Assembly (NCBI RefSeq): GCF_030160235.1
Contig: NZ_BSNY01000034.1
Location: 214,748 to 278,747, forward strand
Length of the DNA stretch: 64,000 nt
Reading direction: 5' to 3'
Source: Mesorhizobium huakuii
GTDB taxonomy: Bacteria; Pseudomonadota; Alphaproteobacteria; Rhizobiales; Rhizobiaceae
The notes under the pieces were generated by a model. That model had not been told where the DNA came from and searched no databases. It saw nothing but the letters and a program-made list of their open reading frames with translations. Shown here in pieces: positions 27,657 to 35,693 of this stretch. Made by a program: the position numbers and the translations under genes. Every line of letters starts with the position of its first letter. The stretch's first letter is position 1.

Positions 27657-27905
27657 CTAGGCGCGATCCGGAAGAGCCGCCGGCTCCTTGGTCGCGTGTG
27701 TGCCTCTGTTGTGCGTCCGTTCGTAAAGCTCGCGGACGATTCGGCTGGCGGTAGTCTCGAAGAGAAATGGCAAGAAAGCGTGAACGAGGGCGGCGCTGGC
27801 CGCCAGCAGCAGGCGCGAGGAGAACCAGGCGGCAAAGGCCATATGGCCGAAATAGGTTTCGCCAACCTTAGCCGGATGAGAAGTGAATATCCTTGCAACC
27901 GACAT
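27657..27905 (-). CDS. Small DUF6356-like membrane protein
   Basis: An 82-residue protein with one hydrophobic stretch of about 25 residues. The segment HPAKVGETYFGHMAFAAWFSSRLLLAASAALVHA (in parts) and LPFLFETTASRIVRELYERT match the small DUF6356 family common in alphaproteobacteria, in which a HPxxVGExYxxHM start is followed by a membrane helix. Function is unknown. It is immediately upstream of the amidotransferase gene (15 bp) and probably co-transcribed with it. Confidence 0.65.
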   Translation of the reverse strand: MSVARIFTSHPAKVGETYFGHMAFAAWFSSRLLLAASAALVHAFLPFLFETTASRIVRELYERTHNRGTHATKEPAALPDRA

Positions 27906-28018
27906 TGAGGTCCCCTTCAGCGCTTGCTTGCCGATATGAGTATCCTGGCATGCTTCGCCGGTTCATCGGTCTCAAAATATCCTTGTGTTTTACCATTTCA
28001 TGAGACAAGCATCCCAAC

Positions 28019-28489
28019 ATGGCGCTTGATATCGACGAAATAGACCGGAAACTGCTTACCGAATTGCAACGCGACGGCACGCTGTCGGTCGACCAGCTGT
28101 CGGAACGGGTGGCGTTGTCGCGCAATGCCTGCTGGCGCCGGGTCAAGCGGCTGGAGGAGGATGGCGTCATCACCGGGCGCGTGGCGCTGGTCGATGCCGA
28201 CAAGCTCGGGCTTGGCCTTTCGGTGTTCATCCTGATCCGCACGTCCAATCATGATCCCGACTGGTTGCAAAGGTTTCGGGCGGCGGTGACCGGCCTTCCC
28301 GAAATCACCGGCGTCTACCGCATGTCCGGCGATCTCGACTATGTCCTGCGTGCCCGGGTCGCCGACGTGAAGGCCTATGACCGGCTCTACCAGCGGCTGA
28401 TCGCCAAGGTGGCACTGTCCGATGTGTCCGCCTCCTTCGTCATGGAGGAGATCAAGGAGACGACGGTTGTTCCAATGGAAGTGCGCTAA
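28019..28489 (+). CDS. Lrp/AsnC family transcriptional regulator
   Basis: A 156-residue regulator. The N-terminal helix-turn-helix reads LDIDEIDRKLLTELQRDGTLSVDQL followed by VALSRNACWRRVKRLEEDGVI. The C-terminal RAM (ACT-like) ligand domain has FILIRTSNHD, VTGLPEITGVYRMSGDLDYVLRARV and SDVSASFVMEEIKETTVVP. It would sense an amino acid and oligomerise. It is divergent from the small DUF6356 gene with a 113-bp promoter region; no nearby amino acid exporter or dehydrogenase identifies its target. Confidence 0.92.
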   Translation: MALDIDEIDRKLLTELQRDGTLSVDQLSERVALSRNACWRRVKRLEEDGVITGRVALVDADKLGLGLSVFILIRTSNHDPDWLQRFRAAVTGLPEITGVYRMSGDLDYVLRARVADVKAYDRLYQRLIAKVALSDVSASFVMEEIKETTVVPMEVR

Positions 28490-28585
28490 GGCGTGCTCAG
28501 GTCATAGTGATGCCTGAAAGAAAGCCGTTGATAGCGGCGCGCGCGAATTGACCGAATCGGCAATCGCGCCGATAGGATCGATTTT

Positions 28586-29071
28586 ATGCGCGCAGCCTTC
28601 CAAAACTCCTCCGTCATCGGTCCGACCGTCGGCTTCGTCAGATTGCCGCATGCTGAAGGACTTCCCCTCCCCGCCTACGAAAGCGCCGGCGCTGCAGGCA
28701 TGGATCTTCGCGCGGCGGTGCCCGACGACCGGCCGCTGCTGATCCTGCCTGGGAAACGCGCCTTGGTGCCGACCGGGCTGATCCTGGAAATACCCGAAGG
28801 CATGGAAGGCCAGGTGCGGCCGCGCTCGGGCCTTGCCTTCAAGCATGGCCTCACCGTCCTCAATTCGCCCGGCACGGTCGACAGCGACTATCGCGGCGAG
28901 GTGAAGGTGCTGCTGGTCAATCTCGGCGACGAGGATTTTGCCGTGACGCGCGGCATGCGCATCGCCCAGATCGTTTTCGCCGCTGTGACGCAAGTGGCTG
29001 TCGAAGAGCGTTCGCTGGCCGGTGGCACGGCGCGTGGTTCGGGCGGGTTCGGATCGACCGGCACCGCCTGA
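28586..29071 (+). CDS. dut: dUTP diphosphatase
   Basis: A 161-residue trimeric dUTPase that hydrolyses dUTP to dUMP, keeping uracil out of DNA and feeding thymidylate synthesis. All five motifs are visible: AGMDLRAAV (1), [11 protein letters not shown] (2), [19 protein letters not shown] (3), [10 protein letters not shown] (4) and [10 protein letters not shown] at the flexible C-terminus (5). Length is slightly above the usual ~150 because of a short N-terminal extension. Its TGA overlaps the ATG of the next gene by one base (29071), so it is coupled to the HAD hydrolase. Confidence 0.95.
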   Translation: MRAAFQNSSVIGPTVGFVRLPHAEGLPLPAYESAGAAGMDLRAAVPDDRPLLILPGKRALVPTGLILEIPEGMEGQVRPRSGLAFKHGLTVLNSPGTVDSDYRGEVKVLLVNLGDEDFAVTRGMRIAQIVFAAVTQVAVEERSLAGGTARGSGGFGSTGTA

Positions 29072-29730
29072 TGCGAGTACCTAAACTCGTTATCTTCGAC
29101 TGCGACGGGATCCTCGTCGACACCGAAAATCTCGCCAATCGACGCCTTGCCGAATGGCTGAGCGCGGCCGGCTATCCGACGAACTTCGAATATTGCCGCA
29201 AGAATTTCTCCGGCCGCAGCATGGCCTCGGTGCAGAAGGAGATCGAGGAGACAACAGAGGTCAGGCTCGGCGTCGATTTCGTCGATCGCTGGAATGCCGG
29301 CCTGCCCGACCTGTTTTCCCATGGCGTCGAGGCGATCCCCTATGTCCGGGAGTTCATCGAGGCGGTCCGCGCGGCCGGCATTCCCTATTGCGTCGCCACT
29401 TCGGCACGGGTGTCGAAGATGCACATCACGCTTGGCCAGACCGGGCTGTTGCCGCTGTTCGAACATGCGATGTTTTCCTCGACCATGGTCGGGCGCGGCA
29501 AGCCATTCCCGGACCTGTTCCTGCATGCGGCCAAGACAATGGGCTTCGCGCCCGCCGATTGCATCGTCATCGAGGACAGCGTCGCCGGCACGCAGGCCGG
29601 CATCGCCGCCGGCATGCGGGTGTTTTCCTATCATGGCGATCCCTATTCCGACCGCGATGGTCTGATCGAGGCAGGCGGCATCCTGTTCGACGACATGCGC
29701 GAACTGGCCGGGCTTGTGCCGATCCACTGA
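29071..29730 (+). CDS. HAD family hydrolase (beta-phosphoglucomutase-like subgroup)
   Basis: A 219-residue phosphatase or phosphomutase. Motif 1 is VIFDCDGILVDTE with both catalytic aspartates, motif 2 is CVATSARVSKM, motif 3 is the lysine in GRGKPFPDLFLHAA, and motif 4 is DCIVIEDSVAGTQAGIAAGM. A helical cap lies between motifs 1 and 2 (about 15-85). Substrate is not readable from sequence; coupling to dut could mean a role in nucleotide phosphate metabolism, or just convenience. A palindromic repeat follows its stop. Confidence 0.92.
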   Translation: MRVPKLVIFDCDGILVDTENLANRRLAEWLSAAGYPTNFEYCRKNFSGRSMASVQKEIEETTEVRLGVDFVDRWNAGLPDLFSHGVEAIPYVREFIEAVRAAGIPYCVATSARVSKMHITLGQTGLLPLFEHAMFSSTMVGRGKPFPDLFLHAAKTMGFAPADCIVIEDSVAGTQAGIAAGMRVFSYHGDPYSDRDGLIEAGGILFDDMRELAGLVPIH

Positions 29731-29769
29731 TCCGGTTCCAGCACGGCTGCGCGGTGCTGGAACCCGTGC

Positions 29770-29872
29770 TAGAGCGTTTCACCGTTTCATGGAAACGGCG
29801 AACCGCTCTAACTCTTTGTTTTGACGCAATTCCAGACGGAAAACCGCTCACACTTTTCCTGGAACTGCTCTA
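29770..29872 (+). repeat. Palindromic intergenic repeat (family A), full copy
   Basis: About 103 bp. The left part is an imperfect inverted repeat, AGAGCGTTTCACCGTTTC against GAAACGGCGAACCGCTCT. The right part runs from GACGCAATTCCAGACGG to CTTTTCCTGGAACTGCTCTAG. Related copies are at 49983-50100 and, partly, 12841-12880. It separates the HAD gene from a secreted protein gene. Confidence 0.8.
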
Positions 29873-29902
29873 GCGTGAGCGGCCTGATCTTGGGGGGCGC
29901 TC

Positions 29903-30757
29903 ATGCCAACGAATTCTTTTCGCTTCATCCTCGCCGTGATGCTGCTGCCGTTCTTGTGGACCGCGGCCGGCGCGCAAGCCGTCAGCTTTCCGGACCTGGG
30001 CAGCCCGCTGCCTGGCCGCGGCGATGTCGCCTATCTCGACCTGGCCAAATTGATCATCCCGAGCCTCGCCGCGGACGGGAACGGTTTCTACAAGGGCGGG
30101 CCGCCGATCGAAATGCGCCACATCGAGGGGCCGGATAGCGGTGGCTCGCCGCCCGAGACGACAAGCCTGCCCAATGCCGCCGTGCTTCCCATCAAGGCCG
30201 GCGGCAAGGACCGGCTGGCCATTCTATTCGACCTTGGCGATTCTCCCGACAGCGCCGAGGGCTATGCGGTGCTGGCGCTCTACGACGTCACGGCCAGGCC
30301 GAAACTGCTCGATGCGGCCAATGTCGCGGTCGACCGCAGCACCTATTTCCGCGAACCGAACAAGCTTCCGATCGGCGCCGGCGACGACATGCTCATCACC
30401 ATGAGCACGCATTTCAATTCGAGCCAGGGCTATGTGATCACGCCGCTGATCATGGTTAGCGACGACAAATTCGAGCTGATCGACATGATCTACACGTTCG
30501 ACGAAAGGCTCTGCGCCTACAGCCGCAAGCAGGACATGGCTTTCGAGACCATCGCCGACGGCCAGCCCTATGCGGCGATCAAGGTGACGGTGACCGACAG
30601 CACCGTGCCGAGCGATGAAAGCTGCGATGACGCGCCGCCCGATGCGGCGTCACACGACATTTCCGTCACCTATCATTGGGACAAGAAGACATCGCGCTAC
30701 CTCAAGGATTCCGACGCATTCGAGAAATTGGCAGCAGAGAACGAGAAACGCTTCTGA
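29903..30757 (+). CDS. Secreted or periplasmic protein of unknown function
   Basis: A 284-residue protein that I do not recognise. A signal peptide is clear (FRFILAVMLLPFLWTAAGAQA, cut probably after AQA near residue 26). The mature part is acidic, with no membrane segment and two cysteines (in DERLCAYSRK and SDESCDDAPPD) that could form a disulfide bridge. It ends in a charged helix DSDAFEKLAAENEKRF. No catalytic motif is evident. It sits between an intergenic repeat and a PEP-mutase-like gene, both likely separate transcription units. Confidence 0.75.
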   Translation: MPTNSFRFILAVMLLPFLWTAAGAQAVSFPDLGSPLPGRGDVAYLDLAKLIIPSLAADGNGFYKGGPPIEMRHIEGPDSGGSPPETTSLPNAAVLPIKAGGKDRLAILFDLGDSPDSAEGYAVLALYDVTARPKLLDAANVAVDRSTYFREPNKLPIGAGDDMLITMSTHFNSSQGYVITPLIMVSDDKFELIDMIYTFDERLCAYSRKQDMAFETIADGQPYAAIKVTVTDSTVPSDESCDDAPPDAASHDISVTYHWDKKTSRYLKDSDAFEKLAAENEKRF

Positions 30758-30833
30758 ACCAAGCGCATTTATTTGCCCGGCCGAAGGCGGCGCGATAGCA
30801 TCCGCCCCCAAACACTTGTGATGGGGAGCATTC

Positions 30834-31637
30834 ATGGACAAGGGCAAGATCTTTCGCGACCTGCATGCCTCGACCTTCGTCATGCCCAATCCCTGGGATC
30901 CGGGCACGACCAAGCTGCTCGGATCCTTCGGCTTCAAGGCGCTGGCGACGACCAGCGCCGGCTTTGCCTTTTCGCGCGGCCTGCCGGACGGCGCGGTGAC
31001 CTTCGAGCAGATGATCCATCATTGCCGCGAGGTGACGGCGGCGACCGACCTGCCGGTCTCGGCCGATCTCGAGAAAGGCAAGGGCGACAGCGCCGAGCGG
31101 GCCGCCGAAACCATTTTCGCGGCGGAAGCGGCCGGCCTTGCCGGCTGCTCTATCGAGGACCACACCGGCGATCCCGACAGGCCGATCTATGATTTCTCCC
31201 ACGCGGTCGAGCGCGTCGCCGCGGCGGTGGAGGCGGCGCGAGCCTTGAAACGCGATTTCGTCTTCACGGCGCGGGCCGAGAATTTTCTGTGGGGCAAGTC
31301 CGATCTCGACGACACCATCAAGCGGCTGCAGGCCTTCGAGAAGGCCGGCGCCGACGTGCTCTATGCGCCTGGGATCGGCGATGTCGAGATGGTGCGCACC
31401 TTGTGTTCGGCGGTCAGCAAGCCGGTCAACGTCATGGCGAAACCCGGCTTCACCATCGCCGATCTCTCAATGGCAGGAGTGAAGCGCATTTCGCTCGGGC
31501 CGTGGCTGACCAATTTCGCCTATGGCATGCTGGAGACGGCGACGCGCGAAATCCAGCAGGACGGCACGTTCGGCTTCACCCGCGCCGCCATGCCGTTCGG
31601 CAAATTGCAGGCGCTGTTCGGCAAGTCCCCGGATTAA
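30834..31637 (+). CDS. Isocitrate lyase/PEP mutase superfamily enzyme
   Basis: A 267-residue TIM-barrel enzyme acting on carbon-carbon or carbon-phosphorus bonds next to a carboxylate. The family features are FVMPNPWDPGTTKLL, the metal region VSADLEKGKGD, GCSIEDHTGD and VFTARAENFLWG. The KKCGH catalytic cysteine motif of isocitrate and methylisocitrate lyases is absent, and so is the EDK..PK.N motif of true PEP mutase. It belongs to the large uncharacterised oxaloacetate-hydrolase/PEP-mutase-like group, so the product cannot be named. It seems monocistronic. Confidence 0.85.
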   Translation: MDKGKIFRDLHASTFVMPNPWDPGTTKLLGSFGFKALATTSAGFAFSRGLPDGAVTFEQMIHHCREVTAATDLPVSADLEKGKGDSAERAAETIFAAEAAGLAGCSIEDHTGDPDRPIYDFSHAVERVAAAVEAARALKRDFVFTARAENFLWGKSDLDDTIKRLQAFEKAGADVLYAPGIGDVEMVRTLCSAVSKPVNVMAKPGFTIADLSMAGVKRISLGPWLTNFAYGMLETATREIQQDGTFGFTRAAMPFGKLQALFGKSPD

Positions 31638-31664
31638 ACGGCCGCCGCCGCATGGCGACCGCGG

Positions 31665-32363
31665 TCACCGGCGGCTTTCGCGGGCCGAGATTGCCTTGTG
31701 CAGATGCACCATCATGGCGGCGGCGAAGAGCGGCGTCAGCAGATTGAGCAGGGGCACGGCAAGGAAGGCCGCAATGACCAGGCCGGCGAGGAACACCGTG
31801 CCGGCATACTGCCGGCGCAAGGCCCTGGCTTCGTCCTCGGGGCGAAAGCGCATCGCGGCGAATTCGAAGAATTCGCGACCGAGCAGATAGCCGTTGACGA
31901 CGAAGAAGGCGGCGATGTTGACGCCCGGCACCAGCAGGAGCATGAGCGCCACGATGTTGCCGAGGATGACGACGCCGAGGAATTTTATCGCCAGCACCAG
32001 CGAGCGCAATGCCGGCATGGCGCGCCCGACCGGGTCGCGGGGATAGTCGGTGCGTTCGACCACTTCGGCGACATCGTCGAGGAACAGGCCGGCGATCACC
32101 GCCGTGACCGGCGCGACGAGCAGCGCCATGCCGAAGGCAAGCACTATCGCCGCGATGATGCCGCCCAGCCAGCCGGCCCAGGACGGTATGCCCGGCAGCA
32201 AGGTCTGGAGCCATGGCAAGGCCAGCCATTCGACAAGGCTGGTCAGGCCGAACCACAAGGCGACCAGCGCCAGCACGGTCAAGCCCAGCGTCTTGATGAA
32301 CACGGCGCGAAACGGCGGCGAGAGCAGCTCAAGGGCCGCAATGCGGGCAGCGTCGAAAATCAC
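31665..32363 (-). CDS. EI24 domain membrane protein (CysZ-like)
   Basis: A 232-residue integral membrane protein with four to six hydrophobic segments. Motifs of the EI24/CysZ family are ELLSPPFRAVFIKTLGLT at the start, SWAGWLGGIIAAIVLAFG, FLDDVAEVVERTDYPRD, and VPGVNIAAFFVVNGYLLGREFFEF. E. coli CysZ is a sulfate permease, but many alphaproteobacterial EI24 proteins lack evidence for sulfate transport, and no cysteine genes are nearby. It converges with the PEP-mutase-like gene and is followed on the same strand upstream by an EamA gene. Confidence 0.85.
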   Translation of the reverse strand: MIFDAARIAALELLSPPFRAVFIKTLGLTVLALVALWFGLTSLVEWLALPWLQTLLPGIPSWAGWLGGIIAAIVLAFGMALLVAPVTAVIAGLFLDDVAEVVERTDYPRDPVGRAMPALRSLVLAIKFLGVVILGNIVALMLLLVPGVNIAAFFVVNGYLLGREFFEFAAMRFRPEDEARALRRQYAGTVFLAGLVIAAFLAVPLLNLLTPLFAAAMMVHLHKAISARESRR

Positions 32364-32457
32364 CGTGCTTCAACCCCCAAGTCAGCGGACACCGCCGACA
32401 GGCGGGACGCTCACGAGATAGGCAGCGCGGGTCGCGAACACAAGTAAATCGGGGCGT

Positions 32458-33360
32458 CTAACGGGCGAACGCCGGCTTGCGGACCGGGATGGTCATGGCC
32501 GCGACGCCGGCCACGACAAAGGCCATGCCCAGCCATGCCGTCGGTCCCAGGCTTTCACCGAGGAAAACAGCGCCGATGCCGACACCGATCGGTACGCGCA
32601 GATAGGCCTGCGACGTCGTACCGACCGAACCCAGCGTGTGGATGAGGCGGAAATAGATGATGAAGGCGAGCGCCGTCGAGAACACCGACAGGCCGAGTAG
32701 GGCCAGGATCGACGCCGTCGATGGCGTGAGCGTCCAGGGCTGGTCGACCACGAGGCTGAGCGGCACCAGCATGACCGCGCCACACAGCATCGAACCCGCC
32801 GCCGGCAGCATCGGATCGAGACCCTTGAAGCCACGGCCGAAAATGGCGGCGCCGGCATAGCAGATCGTTGCCGCGACGATGGCGACCTGCGCCCACAATT
32901 CGTGACCGATGCCACCCAGTGCCTCGGTGCCGACGATGAGGCAGATGCCGGCTATGCCGGCGCCGACACCGATGAGCTTGCGCACCGTGACCGGTTCATG
33001 GCGGGTGATCAGCGCGGTGAGCAGGAAGGTGAAGATCGGCGAGGTCGCGTTGAGGATGGTGGCGAGACCGGCGTCGACCGAGCGCTCGGCGGCGGCGATC
33101 AGCGTGAACGGTATGACGCTGTTGAGGCAGGCCTGGAAAGCGAAGCGGCGCCAGGTGGCTGCGTCACGCGGCACGGCAAGTCCGCGCCAGCGGATGATGG
33201 CGAACAGGATGCCGCCGGCGATCAAGGTGCGGGCGGCGATGAAGGTGACCGGCGGGATGGTCTCGACGCCGATCTTGATGAAGGTATAGGAGGCGCCCCA
33301 CAGCACCGCCAGCACGCCGAGCAATGCCAGGTCGGTTGTCGTGTCGTTCTTTGTAGGCAT
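32458..33360 (-). CDS. EamA/DMT family transporter
   Basis: A 300-residue permease with ten predicted helices. The first half starts LALLGVLAVLWGASYTFIKIGVETIPP and ends TRHEPVTVRKLIGVGAGIAGICLIV; the second half contains LGLSVFSTALAFIIYFRLI and FLGESLGPTAWLGMAFVVAGVA. Both EamA repeats are complete. I used the ATG at 33360 (MPTKNDTT); a longer frame to 33450 adds polar sequence without transporter character. Substrate unknown. It is divergent from the PfkB kinase gene with a 247-bp intergenic region. Confidence 0.88.
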   Translation of the reverse strand: MPTKNDTTTDLALLGVLAVLWGASYTFIKIGVETIPPVTFIAARTLIAGGILFAIIRWRGLAVPRDAATWRRFAFQACLNSVIPFTLIAAAERSVDAGLATILNATSPIFTFLLTALITRHEPVTVRKLIGVGAGIAGICLIVGTEALGGIGHELWAQVAIVAATICYAGAAIFGRGFKGLDPMLPAAGSMLCGAVMLVPLSLVVDQPWTLTPSTASILALLGLSVFSTALAFIIYFRLIHTLGSVGTTSQAYLRVPIGVGIGAVFLGESLGPTAWLGMAFVVAGVAAMTIPVRKPAFAR

Positions 33361-33607
33361 GGGGACTGGCTCGCCTGTGATGGGTGATCGGCAGAGCCAG
33401 CTTGTAAGCGACGGCCAGACGAAATGCTTCGTCCACGGTCGAATTGTCATAGCGCCTGGCGTGTCGCGCTCCAGGGTTCATTGCAATTCGGGTCAGGCCG
33501 GCATTAGCTGAATAGCAACATGCTCTAGGCAAAGCCGCCGCGAATCGCTAAACCCGCGCCCGGCCAGCGTGGCAAGAAGCCGGCTCGGGTTTTTGGCGGA
33601 GACATTG

Positions 33608-34600
33608 ATGCCGGATTATGACGTGCTTTGCATCGGCAATGCCATTGTCGACATCATCGCCCAGTGCGAGGAGGAATTCCTCGAAACCAACGGCATCATC
33701 AAGGGCGCGATGAATCTCATCGACACGCACCGCGCCGAGCTGCTCTACAGCCGCATGGGGCCGGCAATCGAGGCCTCCGGCGGCAGCGCCGGCAACACGG
33801 CGGCCGGTGTCGCCTCCCTCGGCGGCCGCGCCGCCTTCTTCGGCAAGGTCTCCAACGATGCGCTGGGCGAAATCTACGCGCACGACATCCGCGCGCAGGG
33901 CGTCGCCTTCGACACCAAGCCGCTCACGGGCGAGCCGCCGACAGCGCGCTCGATGATCTTCGTCACACCCGACGGCGAACGCTCGATGAACACCTATCTC
34001 GGCGCCTGCGTCGAACTCGGACCGGAGGATGTCGAGGCCGACAAGGCCTCTGGGGCCAAGGTCACCTATTTCGAGGGCTACCTGTGGGACCCGCCGCGCG
34101 CCAAGGAGGCGATCCGGCAGACCGCCAGGCTGGCGCACGCCGCAGGCCGCGAAGTTTCCATGACGCTGTCGGATTCGTTCTGCGTCGACCGCTATCGTGA
34201 CGAATTCCTCGAGCTGATGCGCTCGGGCACGGTCGACATCGTCTTTGCCAACAGCCACGAGATCAAGTCACTCTACCAGACATCGTCCTTCGACGAGGCG
34301 CTGGCCAAGATCCGCAAGGACTGCAGAATAGCCGCCGTCACGCGCTCGGAAAAAGGCTCGGTCATCGTGCGCGGCGACGAGACCGTGGTCATCCAGGCAA
34401 CGGCGATCCGGGAGCTGGTCGACACGACGGGCGCCGGCGATCTCTATGCCGCCGGTTTCCTGCATGGCTACACGCAAGGCCGCGACCTCAAGACCTGCGG
34501 CGACCTCGGCTCACTGGCCGCCGGACTGGTGATCCAGCAGATCGGCCCAAGGCCAAGGCAGAACCTGCGCCGCGAGGCGGAACTGGCAGGGCTGCTTTAA
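33608..34600 (+). CDS. PfkB family kinase (adenosine kinase-like)
   Basis: A 330-residue ribokinase-fold sugar or nucleoside kinase. It has the first PfkB signature GGSAGNTAAGVASLGGRAAFFGK and the second DTTGAGDLYAAGFLHG with catalytic D. Rhizobial proteins of this type are annotated adenosine kinase, which phosphorylates adenosine to AMP; the short lid region and the N-terminus DYDVLCIGNAIVDII fit that group, but other sugar substrates remain possible. I chose the ATG at 33608; an upstream start at 33569 would add 13 residues. A family B repeat follows downstream. Confidence 0.85.
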   Translation: MPDYDVLCIGNAIVDIIAQCEEEFLETNGIIKGAMNLIDTHRAELLYSRMGPAIEASGGSAGNTAAGVASLGGRAAFFGKVSNDALGEIYAHDIRAQGVAFDTKPLTGEPPTARSMIFVTPDGERSMNTYLGACVELGPEDVEADKASGAKVTYFEGYLWDPPRAKEAIRQTARLAHAAGREVSMTLSDSFCVDRYRDEFLELMRSGTVDIVFANSHEIKSLYQTSSFDEALAKIRKDCRIAAVTRSEKGSVIVRGDETVVIQATAIRELVDTTGAGDLYAAGFLHGYTQGRDLKTCGDLGSLAAGLVIQQIGPRPRQNLRREAELAGLL

Positions 34601-34941
34601 CTGAAAGCCCGGCGCTTCTGTTGTGAACAGCAGGCCGCGCCACGGCCCTTCGCAGGCTCAGGGCGCGTTCGAAGCTCGAAAGGCCAAGCAATTGGCTTTT
34701 CGTCCGCTACGCGGACCGCTTCTCACCGTCGCGCAGCTGTCACATATCGCTCCTACACGGAATCGAGAGCGCCCCGTGACTGACATTTCGGGGCGCGCCC
34801 GCAGCCAGATGGGATGTTGAAAAGATGCAAGACAGCAAGCTGTCGGGCGGCGCGATCCGTTGCCGCCATGATTTCCGTTTCCCGCAGTAAAAATTCAGCA
34901 GTCGGCCGCGGCTGAGGGAGGAGCGCGCGCGGCTGGAAGAC
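34601..34941. other. 341-bp intergenic region with family B repeat
   Basis: It contains the inverted 60-bp repeat at 34667-34726 and, after it, no recognisable gene. The promoter of the ParS-like gene should lie in its second half; a GGGAGGAG ribosome-binding region precedes the ATG at 34942 by more than 20 bases, so translation signals are weak. Confidence 0.5.
34667..34726 (-). repeat. 60-bp palindromic repeat (family B), copy 2
   Basis: Inverted copy of 20634-20693, 59 of 60 bases identical. Hairpin arms GCCAAGCAATTGGC and GTCCGC/GCGGAC are preserved. It lies 66 bp after the PfkB kinase stop. Confidence 0.85.
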
Positions 34942-35640
34942 ATGTACATGAGCAGATTTCAGACAACCGGTCTTGGACAGGACGACTTCGCGGAGATGGT
35001 CGCGGAAGACGTCGAGCGCGCGCTTGCCCATTATGACGAAGCCATAAACCAGTCGACCGTGGTCTCTGTCGGCAAGATCGCCGGCAGCATAGCATCCGCC
35101 GTCACTCTGCTGTCGCCGAAGCACCAGCGCGCCATCGACGCCATCCATGCCGACCTTCCCGGCCTTGCCTCGAAATTCGTGCGCGCGCTGGCGGCGGAAG
35201 CCGCGCGCCGCAGCGAAGCCGGCGTCACCGATATGCCGGGGGCTTTGCCGGCCGATGAAGCGCTTGCCGCGCCGCCACGGTCCGACGACCTCGAATCGAT
35301 GCTGATCGAGGACTGGGCCGGCCGTGTCGCCGGCTCGACCTATCTGGAGGAAAACCTGCGCATCGCCCGCTCGACCCTGCACCGCTGGCAAAGGCGCGGC
35401 GACGTCATCGCCTTGCGCAAGGGCGGACGCAAGCACGTCTTTCCACTGGCGCAATTCGTCGACGGCAGGCCGGTCGCCGGCATAAGCGACGTGCAGTCGC
35501 TGATCGGCAATCCGCGACTGGCCTGGCTGTGGCTGACGCGCCCGGCGGCGCAGCTCGACGGCCGCGTTCCGATCGACCTGCTGCGGCTGGACCAGATCAA
35601 TGAAGTGGTCGAAGCGGCACGGGTCTTCGCGCCGGGCTGA
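34942..35640 (+). CDS. ParS/MbcA/Xre antitoxin-like protein with C-terminal DUF2384-type domain
   Basis: A 232-residue protein. Residues about 130-175 (STYLEENLRIARSTLHRWQR, then GDVIALRKGGRKHVFPLAQF) look like a DNA-binding module. The C-terminal 55 residues (ISDVQSLIGNPRLAWLWLTR, PAAQLDGRVPIDLLRLDQIN, EVVEAARVF) match the toxin-binding DUF2384 domain of MbcA/ParS antitoxins. No RES-domain toxin gene lies on either side, and the protein is longer than a typical antitoxin (~130-160). It may be a solitary regulator. The first ATG at 34942 was used; ATG 34948 is equally possible. Confidence 0.65.
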   Translation: MYMSRFQTTGLGQDDFAEMVAEDVERALAHYDEAINQSTVVSVGKIAGSIASAVTLLSPKHQRAIDAIHADLPGLASKFVRALAAEAARRSEAGVTDMPGALPADEALAAPPRSDDLESMLIEDWAGRVAGSTYLEENLRIARSTLHRWQRRGDVIALRKGGRKHVFPLAQFVDGRPVAGISDVQSLIGNPRLAWLWLTRPAAQLDGRVPIDLLRLDQINEVVEAARVFAPG

Positions 35641-35693
35641 AGCCGGCGCGGTCAATCCTCGGTTCCAGCGTCGATATAAGTTCGCGCCGATGG

